From Polyodon spathula (taxonomy: Eukaryota > Chordata > Actinopteri > Acipenseriformes > Polyodontidae), in the NCBI RefSeq assembly GCF_017654505.1, contig NC_054572.1, positions 1,060,864 through 1,124,863 on the forward strand: 64,000 bases of DNA, written 5' to 3'. Under the pieces are notes generated by a model. The model searched no databases and had not been told where the DNA came from. It was given only the letters and a program-made list of their open reading frames with translations. The translations under genes and the position numbers were made by a program. This document shows positions 24,571 to 36,977 of this stretch, one piece after another (position 1 is the first letter of the stretch; each line of letters starts with the position of its first letter).

Positions 24571-25628
24571 AGTTTGCACTTTTAAAAAACTTGGACCTGT
24601 CACTAGTTATGCATACCCTTACAACAGTTTTCCCATGCTTTTTTCCCCATGATTATAGTATGCATTTACCACAGTTTAACAAGTTCTTTTTAAATTGATT
24701 TACCATACCTCTCTGGACTTCACAATACTTACTTATGCTTAACCGGGCTTTTGATTTACACTGGGGTACTGCAAGGGTAATAAGAACTAAAGAATTTGTG
24801 TGAAACGCTGATGTAACTGGCATTGAGTAAAACCCCATTAAAAAACACAGAACATGTTTGTACATGAAACATTATCTGAGTAAGACAGATCATTAGATTT
24901 AAAGCAAAGCAGATCATTCTGAAATTGATAAAAGTGTGCACATTTCCACAAATTCACTTACCAAGTTTTGAACAGTGAGTCCTGCCTATGAAAGTATCTC
25001 TCCATGCGTCTGCTATATAATCACATCTCCTTGCCGTTTCTATTGTATTATAGGTCTATTTAAATTAAAGCGAGCCTTTTATAATAATAGTCGTCATTTA
25101 AGAAAAACACATGCTTCGTGATTATGGGTGTTTTAGGAAACAATTTACATTTCAATGCCGATTGCATTCGTGTGCGGCAAAATGAAACGTTGTCATTTGA
25201 AATGATTTGAGCTTCTCGCCTTCTTTTTGTTGAGGGATAATTATTCCTTGTCAGATCTCACAGCAAGGCATATGCATGAGTACCACTGATGGGTTAGCAA
25301 AACTTTCAAACCGTTATTGCTCTGTAAGACAATATCTTCAAAGTTAAAGATAACATCTGACTGTACTTTTTTTCCCGCTAAACAGCCTAATAAGTTGTTA
25401 TGCTTAATACTGTAAGAAACGTTCATACAAATTTCTTTGTCAGTGACAATACAATTAGCTCAGACTTTGAGGTTTGTAGTTATCCTAGGACCAACTTAAG
25501 TATCACAAAACCTATTCCGGTTCTTTACAGAACCCTAAACAAAACAAGGGTTCCAGAGCAAGCCCCAAGGGATCACATGGCTGTATAAAGGTCGCCCAGG
25601 GACAGTTTCATGTTTTTGAACCCCTTAC

Positions 25629-25722
25629 CTGCGCACTGTGGCCTGGCTTTGTTCGGCACCACACCAGGGTCCTCATTGGATGAATTAGGCAAGCTTGAAG
25701 GATCACTTCTCACCTGAGACAT
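25629..25722 (-). CDS. MDFI: MDFI coding exon 1 (start codon exon)
   Basis: Reading the minus strand, ATG (25720-25722) follows directly on an AG (gcttactgacag). Thirty-one codons beginning MSQVRSDPSSLPNSS are followed by one extra base and a good donor (G|gtaagg). The human protein begins MYQVSG, so the start M-x-Q-V is shared. The exon ends in phase 1 and joins the AG that opens the next exon to make a Glu codon. It is short and has no recognisable domain; support comes from splice phase, position and the start motif. The upstream acceptor is weak in pyrimidines because a 44-bp minisatellite begins about 9 bp away, so the exon could instead extend 5' as untranslated first exon. Confidence 0.8.
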
Positions 25723-25730
25723 CTGTCAGT

Positions 25731-25854
25731 AAGCTAGATCAGGCAACACAATGGGACAAACAGGAACAGGGTTAGAGCCAGGTGAGGCAATACAATGGGA
25801 CAGGCAGGAACAGGGTTAGAGCTAGATCTGGCAATGCAATGGGAAAGACAGGAG
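25731..25854. repeat. 44-bp minisatellite, about 2.8 copies
   Basis: Units 25741-25784 and 25785-25828 share the core caatgggaca and caggaacagggttagagc; a third partial unit runs 25829-25854, and 25731-25740 (aagctagatc) repeats the end of the second unit. The array ends about 9 bp from the MDFI start-codon exon. Confidence 0.9.
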
Positions 25855-25965
25855 TGCAATCATAGTTCACCATTTATCCTGCACCAGTCTTCTTTTCTTT
25901 TGAAAATTGAAGCCAACCATGATTTACAGCTCAAGTCTAAATGGAGCCCAATTCTATTACCTGTA

Positions 25966-25970
<5 letters not shown>

Positions 25971-26054
<84 letters not shown>
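25971..26054. repeat. (AT)n microsatellite, 84 bp
   Basis: Forty-two uninterrupted AT units; self-complementary and prone to cruciform or slippage. Confidence 0.97.
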
Positions 26055-26056
<2 letters not shown>

Positions 26057-26435
26057 GCAACAAATTACAGAATTCATGTCTAATGTACATAAGTTAATAA
26101 CATCAACAATGTTGTCTTATTCTTATAGCGCTAGTAAGTTAGTAAACCCTAATCCTTAAATATCCCAAGTTGGTCCAGACAATACAACGAAATAAAAACA
26201 CAGAGGACTGTCCCAAACTCTCAAGGCGTCACTGGTTACTAGTCACCTAAAACATCAACGTAACACTTTGTTTGTATGACGAAAAAAAAAAAAAAAAAGC
26301 ATGCAAGCTTTCACAGTACCAAAAACAATAATATCTTATTGTTCGTTTCTTATAGCATGAAGTGTTTTGGCTTCTGGAAACGAGACCACACATGTCAGTC
26401 TCCAAACTTACAAAACCTGCTGGACGTGTAGAAAC

Positions 26436-26466
<31 letters not shown>

Positions 26467-26984
26467 AAGTTTGGGAATTCTTAAAAAATAAAAATAAAAC
26501 AAAACATAGAAAACGTACCTGATGCAGTTAGAATCTTCAGTGATATTGTACCAATTTCATTCTACGTGTTGCTGTTATTTTCTTTCTTTCTTTCTTTCTT
26601 TTTTAGTTATGTGTTCTCCTAATAGTATTGTACTTTGTATTTAAACCTCCCTCCTCCTGTTTCTCTGACTTTCTAGTGATTTAGGATTGTAAAATCGATG
26701 CAGTACACTTTTGTAGGGTTTTGTTAATGATCTCTGAACTCCCCCCGTCCCCCCCGTCCCCCCCTCAAAATAAACACTGCTAGGTTTTTGTAATTCTGTT
26801 TAAAGTTTACTTTTTCTCACTCGCGCAGTTGTCCTTTAAGTTCTCGTGAGGACTTCTGCTCAAGTCTATTCTTCTGTCTGTAAGAATGACAGTCCCCGTT
26901 TAATTGTGTTGGTTCGATGACCTTGTCTCGTCTGCCTCCGTCTTCACTTTGCTTGGGAAAGTTATCTTATCAGTAGCTTGTCGT

Positions 26985-26989
<5 letters not shown>

Positions 26990-27068
<79 letters not shown>
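26990..27068. repeat. (TC)n microsatellite, about 79 bp
   Basis: Uninterrupted TC units; Ser-Leu repeat frames over it are artefacts. Confidence 0.97.
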
Positions 27069-27070
<2 letters not shown>

Positions 27071-27325
27071 GAGACTGCCTCAAGTCAAGAGTGTCTTCAA
27101 CAGGAAATTACATTGAAGGCTGATTATTGTGTTTCCTTCAAGCTTGAAACTCAGAAAGAACTTGTGTTTAACCAGCCTGTAATTAGTTTTAACCTAAACC
27201 AGAAACAAATGTAAACACTAGGTTTGTGAAATTCTTAGAATTTGGCAAAACTATAGACAGTATTTTTTTGCATGCTGTGTGTATTATTTTGTAATGATTT
27301 TAATTTTGATTTGAGATCCTCTAAT

Positions 27326-27326
<1 letters not shown>

Positions 27327-27384
<58 letters not shown>
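27327..27384. repeat. (ATT)n microsatellite
   Basis: About nineteen ATT units. Confidence 0.97.
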
Positions 27385-27962
27385 GCAGTTTTGCTGTTAA
27401 ACCTTAAACTGTTGGTTAGTTTGAGAACCAAATAATTTATATTTTTGTAGAAAGTAATGCGTTAAAAATAAAATACAAGGTAAACAATCATCATAATAAT
27501 TGATCAAAGTATTTATTTAAACTAAAATATGCACATTTGTACACTATGTTTGCAGTGCTTACTGTGTTATAATACACTATCCTGTTGCTGTCTTTCTGCA
27601 CTAAGAGCAGCTATATAAGGTACATTAGCTATTTCAAAGTACCTCAAATATGAAGTCTTTTTATGTATGTCTGTATGAATTTACATTTCCAATGTTTGCT
27701 TAACGCATAGTGCCACTGTTGTAACTGCAACAAGGTTTTTCAAAGGAATACATATTGTTAAGTCAGGCATTTAACCAAATCAAAAACGGCAGGGGTCTGG
27801 CCAAATGACTACAAACTGTATATTGTCAGTTGGCCTGTTGCCTCAGAGTTGTAGTCATTTATTTAAATGCCTTGTTTAACTAATAACTGTAAACCCAGAG
27901 CTGAAAAAAGGCAGTATTGCCAAAGCATTTACCAAAAGGTTAAAGCTTTTATTTTTGTAAAA

Positions 27963-27963
<1 letters not shown>

Positions 27964-28036
<73 letters not shown>
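27964..28036. repeat. (GT)n microsatellite, about 73 bp
   Basis: Uninterrupted TG/GT units; Cys-Val repeat frames over it are artefacts. Confidence 0.97.
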
Positions 28037-28039
<3 letters not shown>

Positions 28040-31000
28040 TTAGCTAGTTTTGTTAAATCTGTAGTTTTGTTTTACAGAAAGGGTAGCATCATAACAGTTG
28101 TTGTTTGGTCGTTTGCTGTGTTTCGATATCTCTGGAGCTGTCTGGCTCTTGTGCCGATGTGTAGAATTCATTATGTTAACAGGTAGAAACAGGAAGGGTA
28201 AACCTGCCCACAGTATTTCAGGTGCTTTGTTTCTCATTGTTTAAAATCTGGGAGCCACTTACTTGTGGGAATTCCTTGGCATTGTTATTTGCTTCTATTC
28301 TGGTATGTATAACTTTCTTGCCAAAAATAAAAATGAACACATTTGCTCATCCAACATGCAGAAGCTTGTAGAATAGATTCTGTGTCATGGCAATAGACAG
28401 AGCAACATAAATTCTCTTCTGTGGTCCCTTTAGGGTGAATGCGGATAGCGAGTGCAATCAGACAAAACACAAATATATTGCTAACCTGTCCAAACCGTTC
28501 TTATTGCATGATTTGTGCAGAAAAAAAAAGAACACCACAAATGCCATAAACTTCAATTCAATCCACCCAACACTGTGCAAAGCATTAGCTTACCTTTATA
28601 AACTGTGTTCATGGCATCGCAAGCTGTGGTGACATGTCCTCGCAGAAACATTTTGATTTAGTGTTCAGTCCTTTATTACACCTTGCTGTGCTTTTACTGG
28701 GGGAGACTTTATAAGATGCATTGAAGCATTTTTTAAGTTAACTGCTATTTTTTGAAAAGAGAAAATTTCACTTTCATTGTGCAAATTAAGTAACAGCACA
28801 TGAGTGCATAAAATGCACGTTATTTTGTTAAATTAACAGATGACAATTAAAAACTTTCCAACATGGCCCATTTTGGTCTCTATAACGAATGCACCCCAAA
28901 CAAAAAGCTGTTTTATAAATGTTTTTTTTTTTTTGCAGGTTGTTTTCACACTGCATTGTTGTGGGGATTGGTTTATAGCTGATGGAAAGAACACACTCTA
29001 CTAGATGTGACCAGTTTGAAGCACAGACATCGACCACAGTGAGGCTGGGACCATGGACGTGAGGGAGTGAGGCTAGGTACGGCACGGCAGTGAGGCTGCA
29101 CAGCACAGGAAGTGACACAAGGTAACATGAAGCAACTTTCTAAGTCTATTTGAAAATAATAAAAAATAAAAAAATAATACTAATTTAAAAAATAATAGGA
29201 AGAAGAAGAATACATTTTATACAGTAAATGCTAACTGGAAAACCTACATCTACTGTACGTCTATTATGCATGTATTATACTGCAGTACCTCCACAGCAAG
29301 ACAGACCAGTACATGACCATGCCAGGGGTTGAGGCATGTATGTGCAGCAATGAAGCTGCTTTGCAGGGCCAGGCCTTTAGCAGAGATGAGAAGCGAGTGC
29401 ATTAACCCATGTGGTCCTCTCCAGTCCAGAACCCTGTTCTATGTCCTACATTCTTGAATTGAGCAGTCCTGAGCTGCAGCCAGCTGTTTAATTGAAGCTG
29501 GGTGTCAGATTAAGACACAGGCTTGGAACGGACTGAAAGAGTAACAAAGGCTGCCACTGCTATTTAGAATTTCTATGCATTACACTCAGCAGAGAACCAC
29601 ATTTTTCCATGCTGATCTAGCTACAGAGACTTTATGAAGGTACATTTAAACCTGTGCTCAAACGTGAAAAAAGGAAGGAATGTTCACAAGCTGGCAGCCC
29701 GCACGTTGATAGCAGACGAGAAGACGAGAAGTAGCCGCTGCATATCATTTGATGTCGGAATGTGCCAGAAACATGAGCCTGCACCTGCATGAGCTCTGGA
29801 ACTAATGTGAATCGTGTGCATAACACCAGAACGAGAAAGGGGCTTAAACGAAGGTGCAGCACTGCTTACTTACAGTGATGTGGAAATCATGTCAAGATTA
29901 CTCACCTGAAGCAGTGAAGCATAAGGGAGCACAATCCTAATGCAAAACGATGTGTGCTGCGTGTCATTTCATACTGAATTCCTTATAAGCAATCTAAACC
30001 ATTCAATGAAATCCCTCCCCAATAGTAACTGTTATTAGAATATTTGCTTTGAGATTAGTAACACCTGGTGTCCAGATATTAAATTGCTTTATTTGTTTAA
30101 ATGTTTCTCTAGTCAAAAGTCAAATATGTACGCATCTAATATATTTGATGTCCACTTATTGAGTGAATGTCCTTGATGATTTATGAATATATGTGTAATA
30201 TAAAATGACCTTTAGCACAGTATAAATTCAATAGATGATAAAAACAAAAAAACGGTTTATACGTACATTTACTTTCAAATGACTAATGATTATTTCATAT
30301 GAATTTAAGGTGAATTCAGTGGGAATGCTTGCTTTTGTTTATACATACCGATATTGGCATGCTTTGTACCGAGGTGTCAGTTTTATTCTCAGTAATGACC
30401 TCATAAACACTTTAACTCCTTTCTCTTTGTCTACTTTTCACCCAATTCCATACCCCCCACCCTCATAAACACTCGTTCTGTTTTCAGAACTCTTCGTGGG
30501 ATGCTCTCTTTGATGTTTGGCACAGACTATAAATCACCAGGCCACTCACCAAATCAGTTTAATCAGCACTCCATAGTATCGAGTACCCACACCCTTGGCA
30601 CTGTTAACACGTCTTAATCATGAAGCCCGACCTCCTTTGGAAACCCTGGTGCCACGTTGTCACCTTGCCAAAACCCTGTCATGTTCATAACCACAGTCAC
30701 TCACCTTGATACATGGCTGCAATTTACTGACTCCCTCAAGACCAGGGTCACTTCCCCAGCAAAGCCATTAGGCAGCTCAGGGACACTATTGGGCACTCTC
30801 TCTCTCTCACATGTATTCCTGTCAAGGAGTAGAGATTTGCTAGCTTCTGGTCTTCAGGTTACCATTTGGGACCTACTTAGTAGATACGACTTAGGTCCCA
30901 AGTATCATAGACTGGAATGCTGGTCCAGATAATTTCTACATCACCCAAACAGAGATCTTCCATAGCGTTTTATTTTGAGGGTTATACAATGACTGTCAAG

Positions 31001-32489
31001 GGGCTGTAGGTTTTAGTGGCGATTTGGGGTCACTTGGGTGGTCAGCAGTACAAGAGCACACAATGCATCTAAATATTTGCAGGTCTAAATACCCCCATCC
31101 TGTTAATCATTAAACCGAACCCCGTCCGGCCTTATTTTACAACCAGGAATGCACTAAAGAGACTGGCGTGCACTCTTAGATGTTTGATCATCGTATCCTT
31201 GGTTCACAATTTTGATCTGCCATTATGCAGATTAATATGCTGATGGAAACCAAGGTTTTATAATCAACTTTTGTAGAACTACTGTAGCAACATTATCACT
31301 GTTCTTGTGTTGAAGAGCAGCCTTACAGACAGACACAATAGATTTACTGTAGGTACACAGTTACTTCTTGTGCTGGGGTGCTGTTACAGGAAGTGATTAG
31401 GTATCATGAAATTTAAGTCCAAGTCTGTAGAACCTATCGAAGAAAATCTTTAAACAAACACCAAACTAAATGTACTGTTTCTGGCGAACTTTACTAGCAA
31501 TGTTACCCAACATTAAACAGCATGGAAAGGTAGCCAACACGTATATATATCCCTGCCAAGCTAGCTGGATGTGTTGTGCATTAGTGTCTCTAATGTGCGA
31601 CCCTTATGCCAATTTCTTTTCATAAATCACAGAACTAATGGGACAAACCTTCTGCACCAAAGCAGTTATCCCTACTGAGTACAAATATGTTATGGCAAAG
31701 AAAATTTCCCTTTTGAAAATCAGAATAAAACGAACGAGTCAAATGAACAATCGCCCCTATCCAAAAAAAAAAAAAAAAAAAAAGTTTCAAATGTATTGCA
31801 AGCTTTACGCACAGTATTGTAAAGAGACCTGCATCAGATGCAACTTCTCTGCCGTGGATCTCCAAACGATCCATTTTCAATATTGTGAGAGCAACGCATA
31901 TTAACAGTGCACTGCATAGTCCTGTATTATTTTAAACTTTTGACGTTGATTGTTTTCTGTGGGTAGGTCGGCTTGGCATGGTCAGGGATGGAGAGCTGTG
32001 CGAAATGTGGTTCTAATCAAGCACAATGATGCTTTTGTTCTCCAACGCAGGCTGTTTCACGAGTCAATAAGACTGGGCCCGGGCGGCTCTGTTTTTCTTT
32101 TCGCATTTCTTAATTGGGTTGATACTGGACAGTGTCTTAGACAGGGCTGGTTTCATTGAAAGAGGTTATTTTAACAGCAGTACTGTAATTCCTGACACGT
32201 CATCACGGGGTCACGGTGAACACTTTGCACAACGTTAACAGGGTTTTCATTCAAAAGAAAAAAAAGACCTAGGAACTGCTTTACTACTCGCTTAGATGTT
32301 GATGAGTGATGGAGACTGCCTTTCATAGCATACGCAGAGGAGTGTTGTTCTAGCTGAGCTGAAGAAAATGGTTTGAATTACAATGGTATTTCTTTCTATA
32401 GTTGTTGGCTGGAGTCAAACGGGGTAGATTTCCTTGCTTAGTTCAGAACTGGTACAACGATCAGGTGAAGCTGATGTAAGCAACTAAGT

Positions 32490-32590
32490 CAAGAAGACAC
32501 ATTTCAAATTGATTTATTTAACCGGGTTATAACCCTCGAGATATCATTTCAAGGGGGTCCTGGCATGAGAAGGCGGCAAGAAATAACATT
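32490..32590 (-). mobile_element. Non-LTR retrotransposon-like 3' tail
   Basis: The minus strand reads tgccaggacccccttgaaat, then a short inverted piece, then ataacccggttaaataaat. This cc-agg-a-cccttgaaa ... cc-ggttaaataaa layout is a repeat tail seen in many fish genomes at the end of non-LTR elements. Only the tail is present. The family name is not certain. Confidence 0.5.
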
Positions 32591-33952
32591 ATAAAATCAA
32601 TGCAAAAAGAGACTAATCGTTCAAACAGGACAAAATCACATAAAACAGTAATACAAAATAAAAGCATAAAAAAATATCACAATCCTGGTCATACCCATAC
32701 AGGATTTGCAACCCTGGTCGGATTTCAAATAAATATTTACGAGTGATTTAAAAAGGTATTGTGAAGAGGCTGTTTTTATGTTCCAGCAATGAGTTTCCAA
32801 AGATGAGATGCTTGATATACAAAGGCACGCTGGCTCATATGAGATCTCAGTTAAGGGATTTTAAAAGTAGACAAGCGTTTCAGCTAGTTGCCTCTATCCC
32901 ATCACTCTGTGGGATGCACATGTATAGACTAGCAGTACTCCGCCTGGAATGTTTTTCCATTTTCTTGAATTTGTCGATTAAAATCATAAATATTGTGATT
33001 AAAGTAAGTTTAAGCATCAAACCGGGTTAAGAGAGGTACAGTGTAGAAGAACTCTGACACCTCAGTGGAAATAAAATATGCTTTTAATAAACATACAGGA
33101 GCTGTTCCTTTAGTTCTCTCGGCAGACCTTCGGGTCTGTTCTGCTGCTCCTTCGAATTCTGACTCTCTCAGTATAAGTCAGTGTTAAACCTGGGAATAGT
33201 TTTGGGAGGTTCGAATGTCCTGTTATTGAATAACCTGGTTTATATTCTTGCTTCACTAATTACCATAGCAGTGCAGGTTCTCTAGGTGCATAAAAATGAA
33301 GCTCCATGTTAGTTATTTTTTGTTTGGTGCATTAACTGGTTTGTTTACACCTCCTGGTGGATAAAACAGGTAAAACACTAACATGTTATTGGCTGCAAAG
33401 CATATTGGAGATGCAGCTGGTTGGTTAATGATAGGAAAGGCTGCTAAAAGGGGCAATTGCATCCCAGGTAAAACTGTTTTATGAGTTACACTGTAGATTG
33501 CAGGATGGCTCATACGGTAGCTACCAATTAAAAGGCAAAACACATTTTGCAACCTTACAGTTACGGTGTCTTCAGTTATGGTCATGACTGTATTATTCTT
33601 TGATACACCTGTCCCATTATTCTTTGTGTAGTTTAAAAAGTACATGCCATTTGCACGTCTTGAAGGTCAAATATCATTGTCAAAAAGGGCTTTTCATTTT
33701 TCCAAGTATCAAGCAGATTAATTAATTAATTTCTTAAACAGCCCTTGTTAATCACATTATTAAAATATCGATTCAGGAGTCCTGTCAGTAATATAAAGCC
33801 CTAGTTACACTGCTAATGCTTTTATTTTATTTTATACTGTTTGACCACAGTTGTATGAGGAGATACTATGAAACAGCTCAAGGCTAAGACAGTATTTAAG
33901 ACACTTCAAAACTGAGAGCATATCTTCAAATATCATTTTAATTGCCTTCGTG

Positions 33953-33953
<1 letters not shown>

Positions 33954-33985
<32 letters not shown>

Positions 33986-34005
33986 CCCCCCCCACCCCCC
34001 CCCCA
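33954..34005. repeat. Poly(T) then C-rich tract
   Basis: About 28 T followed by two C runs separated by a single A. Confidence 0.9.
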
Positions 34006-36919
34006 GCTATAAGGTGTTTGCAATAGTTATCATTTACTTTACTATTTGATTGGCCCGCACATTATTGCTCTGCTGGTGTTGAATATCCAATACTTTTCAC
34101 TGATGTTTTGAGCTGTGATTCTCTGCTCTCTGTTCCACATTTGAGGTTGAGAGTGTGATATTTTCAGTCAGTTTACACAGAAGTACTGAACCTTGGCGCC
34201 AGAATGACGACTACCGTAGATAGCATTACCATTCCAGAACAAATCTGACGCTGATGTTAAACGCGACAGAATTGTCATTTTACAGTTTTGACATGCTGTC
34301 TTTTTAATTCTACCAGATTGTACAGTACAATAGTCTTGTGTTTTTTTTTTTTTTTCAAAAACAAGAAAACCCACAGATCCTGAAGTTAAAGGCAATGCAA
34401 ACACGTTGAATATCTTGAATTTACTGTTTTCCTTATTGAAGAATGCCTCGATCCTACCATAAGACAGGAAAAAATGCCCAAGTCTTTACAGATGATCCTT
34501 GGCCTCGCTAACCCATGCTGAAACATGCCAAATAAAGCAAACGGCACACTTGCTCAAGCATTCTGACAAACTCCGTGGCCAATGCATGTGTTACTGTTAT
34601 GGAAGAATTATTGTAGCATAGTGTCCTGCAATTCCATAGGTAATGTATCCATAACTTCTAGTGCTCAATCCTATATTCCGAAAACTATAAGCAACAAAAC
34701 AGACAAACATTTTGCCTAATGGATTGATGATCCAAATAAAGTACAGACTGAAAGAACAGCTCTATATAAACAGGTCATCTGGATTATTTATCTTCCAGGG
34801 TTGCCACTATACTGAATTGGCCAAAAAAAAAAAAAAACAGTGTGCTGTTGTAGGGCCAGTGAAAGAAATGGTTAATGTTGTGACTGAACGGGGAAGTCTC
34901 CTTTTCTTCAAACTGTTGCTGTTGTCTTTATCACTTAAACCCCCAACTGCTTTAATTGTGAATGGAACTTCTTCAGCTAGGTATGCGACTGCAGTCCTGT
35001 GTTCTCAACAGTTAAAATAATAAACGGTCATAGTTTATTGAAAGTCTGCAGTAAAATATGGTATTATAAAATGTTACAAGATGCAATAAAATACGAACAC
35101 ACTTTTTTTTTTTTTTTATAGCAAGTTATATATTTTTAGATTGTAAAAATAAAATTCAGACATGCTGCAAATGTTAACATGTTAAATTGTTAAAATACTG
35201 TGTATTAATGTTTTAAAATCACTGCTGATATGGATTCCGACGCCTGTCGCCTAGGAAATTGACGCATTATAACCGCACATGCGGCTAGCGCTTTGCCATG
35301 GTGCTTAAGGCACAGGCCTACTACGCTGACACTACAATGTCACCAAAAAACCCTTTGACTAGCGGGTAGCATGTCATGAAATCTAGCTTATTCCACATTT
35401 TGTCATGTTAACAATTAGCCTGCCTGTTTTTCTTTTTTATTTCTCAATTGAAAAGTGTAATCAGCTGGGTCCTGTGTGGAATTGATTTATATGTGGGTAA
35501 TAAACATACATTAAAAGCCTTGCAACTATCACCAGCTCCCATGTTATGAAATGCAAACCAAACAAACCTTCAGAGGAACACAAAAGCACCACTTGCCAGA
35601 CAGTGTAATAAGTATTTTATTGCATTTTATAATGCCATTGTCAATAATTAGTACAGATTACATGCAACTAGAACTACTGTACAGTTTTTTTTTTATTGTC
35701 TGCAAGAACAGACACAATGAGAATCAGGTTACAAATACACAGATATATGTGTGTTTTAATTATTTTTTTTTTATACAGCATGAAGAAAAATGGCAGTGAC
35801 TTGTGTAAGAGGGTTAACCCAGCAATGATATTCAGTGGGGGCTGGTGGATTCGCTCACTCATACCTCCAACCAGCCATCCATCACCTCCCAGGTCTCACA
35901 TAAAACAACTGAAACAGGTACAGGAAGTCACTGCAGGAAAATGTGTACACAGTCTTAAGATACAATGGGAGAATAATTGCGAGTGGTAGTTCCTTCTGTT
36001 CTAAGTGTGATTACCACAGTGCAGAAGAGCTATGTACTGCGTGGGGATGTCTTTGTTCCAGCAACATCAATGCATAGCCAAATGGTCACATTACAATAGG
36101 CTTGCAGGAATATAACCGGAACCAATATATAACATTAGTATTATTAGTGACTTTTAGGATAGGCTGTCATTTGACTAAAGAAAGTGTATGACATGTGGGA
36201 GTCAGGAAACACTTTAGAATAAGTCTTTTATACAGCATGCAGGTAATTCAATGGCATGCAAATTAACACATGGCTTTCCTTTGCAATGCATTCCACACGC
36301 TGTCCTACTACACCCTCAAATCAGAATGAAAGTAACATGATGGCCGGGTGCTTATTTCAAAGTGTGACCTAGCAAAATACTTTTTTTGCAATTCTAGTAT
36401 GGTGCAGTACATTGCAATACTGTATTGATCCAGACACTGTCCCGATAGCAACGGGGAATAAAACTCAAACAGTGTAATGTGATGGTGCTGTACACCAGTG
36501 ACGCACACAGCGGTGTAAAATGACTTTCTGACCCAGGTAATATTTTCAGCAGATCGAAACTACCACTGCTTGGTGAAACACGGTATTGAACAGAATGGTA
36601 GCTACAGGAATGGTTCATTTTTAAAGGGAGTTTTTACACATATTGGCAGCTGAAAGGACCAACAGAATACTTTAAAATTGCTCCTTCTTAAAAGCAAGAG
36701 GGGGCTACATATTTCTTCAAATTCTTGATGTTTGGTCCTGTCTTTGAGGAAAGTTCTTCTGAGGTATCAGTACACAATGAATTCAGCTTGGTTTTGTTTG
36801 TTTTTTGTTTTTTTCCTTAAAAATGCATAAATGCAATACGGAGACAAAAAAGTATCAAAATAGACCTAGCTAAGATAAATATACAAACAGGTGTGTTACC
36901 TAAACCACTCATCTAACTG

Positions 36920-36977
36920 TTTTTTTTTTTTTTTTTTTTTAAGATAATACAATTAAAAAAAAAAAAAAAAAAAAAAA
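36920..36977. repeat. Poly(T)/poly(A) inverted pair
   Basis: About 21 T, a 14-base spacer (aagataatacaatt), then about 23 A. The two arms are complementary and could form a 20-bp hairpin in the FOXP4 3' flank. Confidence 0.9.

Larger units (their letters stand above)
16843..25628 (-). other. MDFI: MDFI intron 2
   Basis: About 8.8 kb. It contains an (AC)n array, a decayed Tc1 element, a conserved-looking AT-rich block (21530-22000), two tRNA-like SINE heads (near 23.33 and 24.07 kb) and a (CT)n array. No additional coding exon is supported, and the phase 1/phase 1 join of the flanking MDFI exons needs none. Confidence 0.7.
8003..25722 (-). other. MDFI: MDFI gene span (coding part, four exons)
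   Basis: This is the full coding span of the I-mfa gene. Four exons join with compatible phases (94+114+282+254 nt = 744 nt) to 247 codons plus stop; the human protein has 246 residues. Known family role: MDFI binds and retains MyoD-family bHLH factors, also touches Wnt/TCF signalling, and MDFI/MDFIC proteins have been described as auxiliary subunits of PIEZO channels through their acylated cysteine-rich C terminus. MDFI is preferred over the paralogue MDFIC because the serine/lysine-rich linker (KKSRSSSKSATS) and the tail (LDCATCGSC, CCESADCLEICMECCGLCFSS in two pieces) follow the MDFI pattern, and because FOXP4 is the next gene. Any 5' noncoding exon lies above 25722 and was not located. 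Confidence 0.92.

Noticed and set aside
8003..25722. Alternative identity MDFIC (next to FOXP2 in human)
   Set aside because: Linker and Cys-domain wording follow MDFI, and the adjacent FOXP gene has FOXP4-specific peptides.
26904..28186. Frames rich in Ser-Leu or Cys-Val repeats
   Set aside because: Translations of (TC)n and (GT)n microsatellites.
33313..33645. 110-codon minus-strand frame
   Set aside because: No recognisable domain and no flanking splice signals that link it to a gene.
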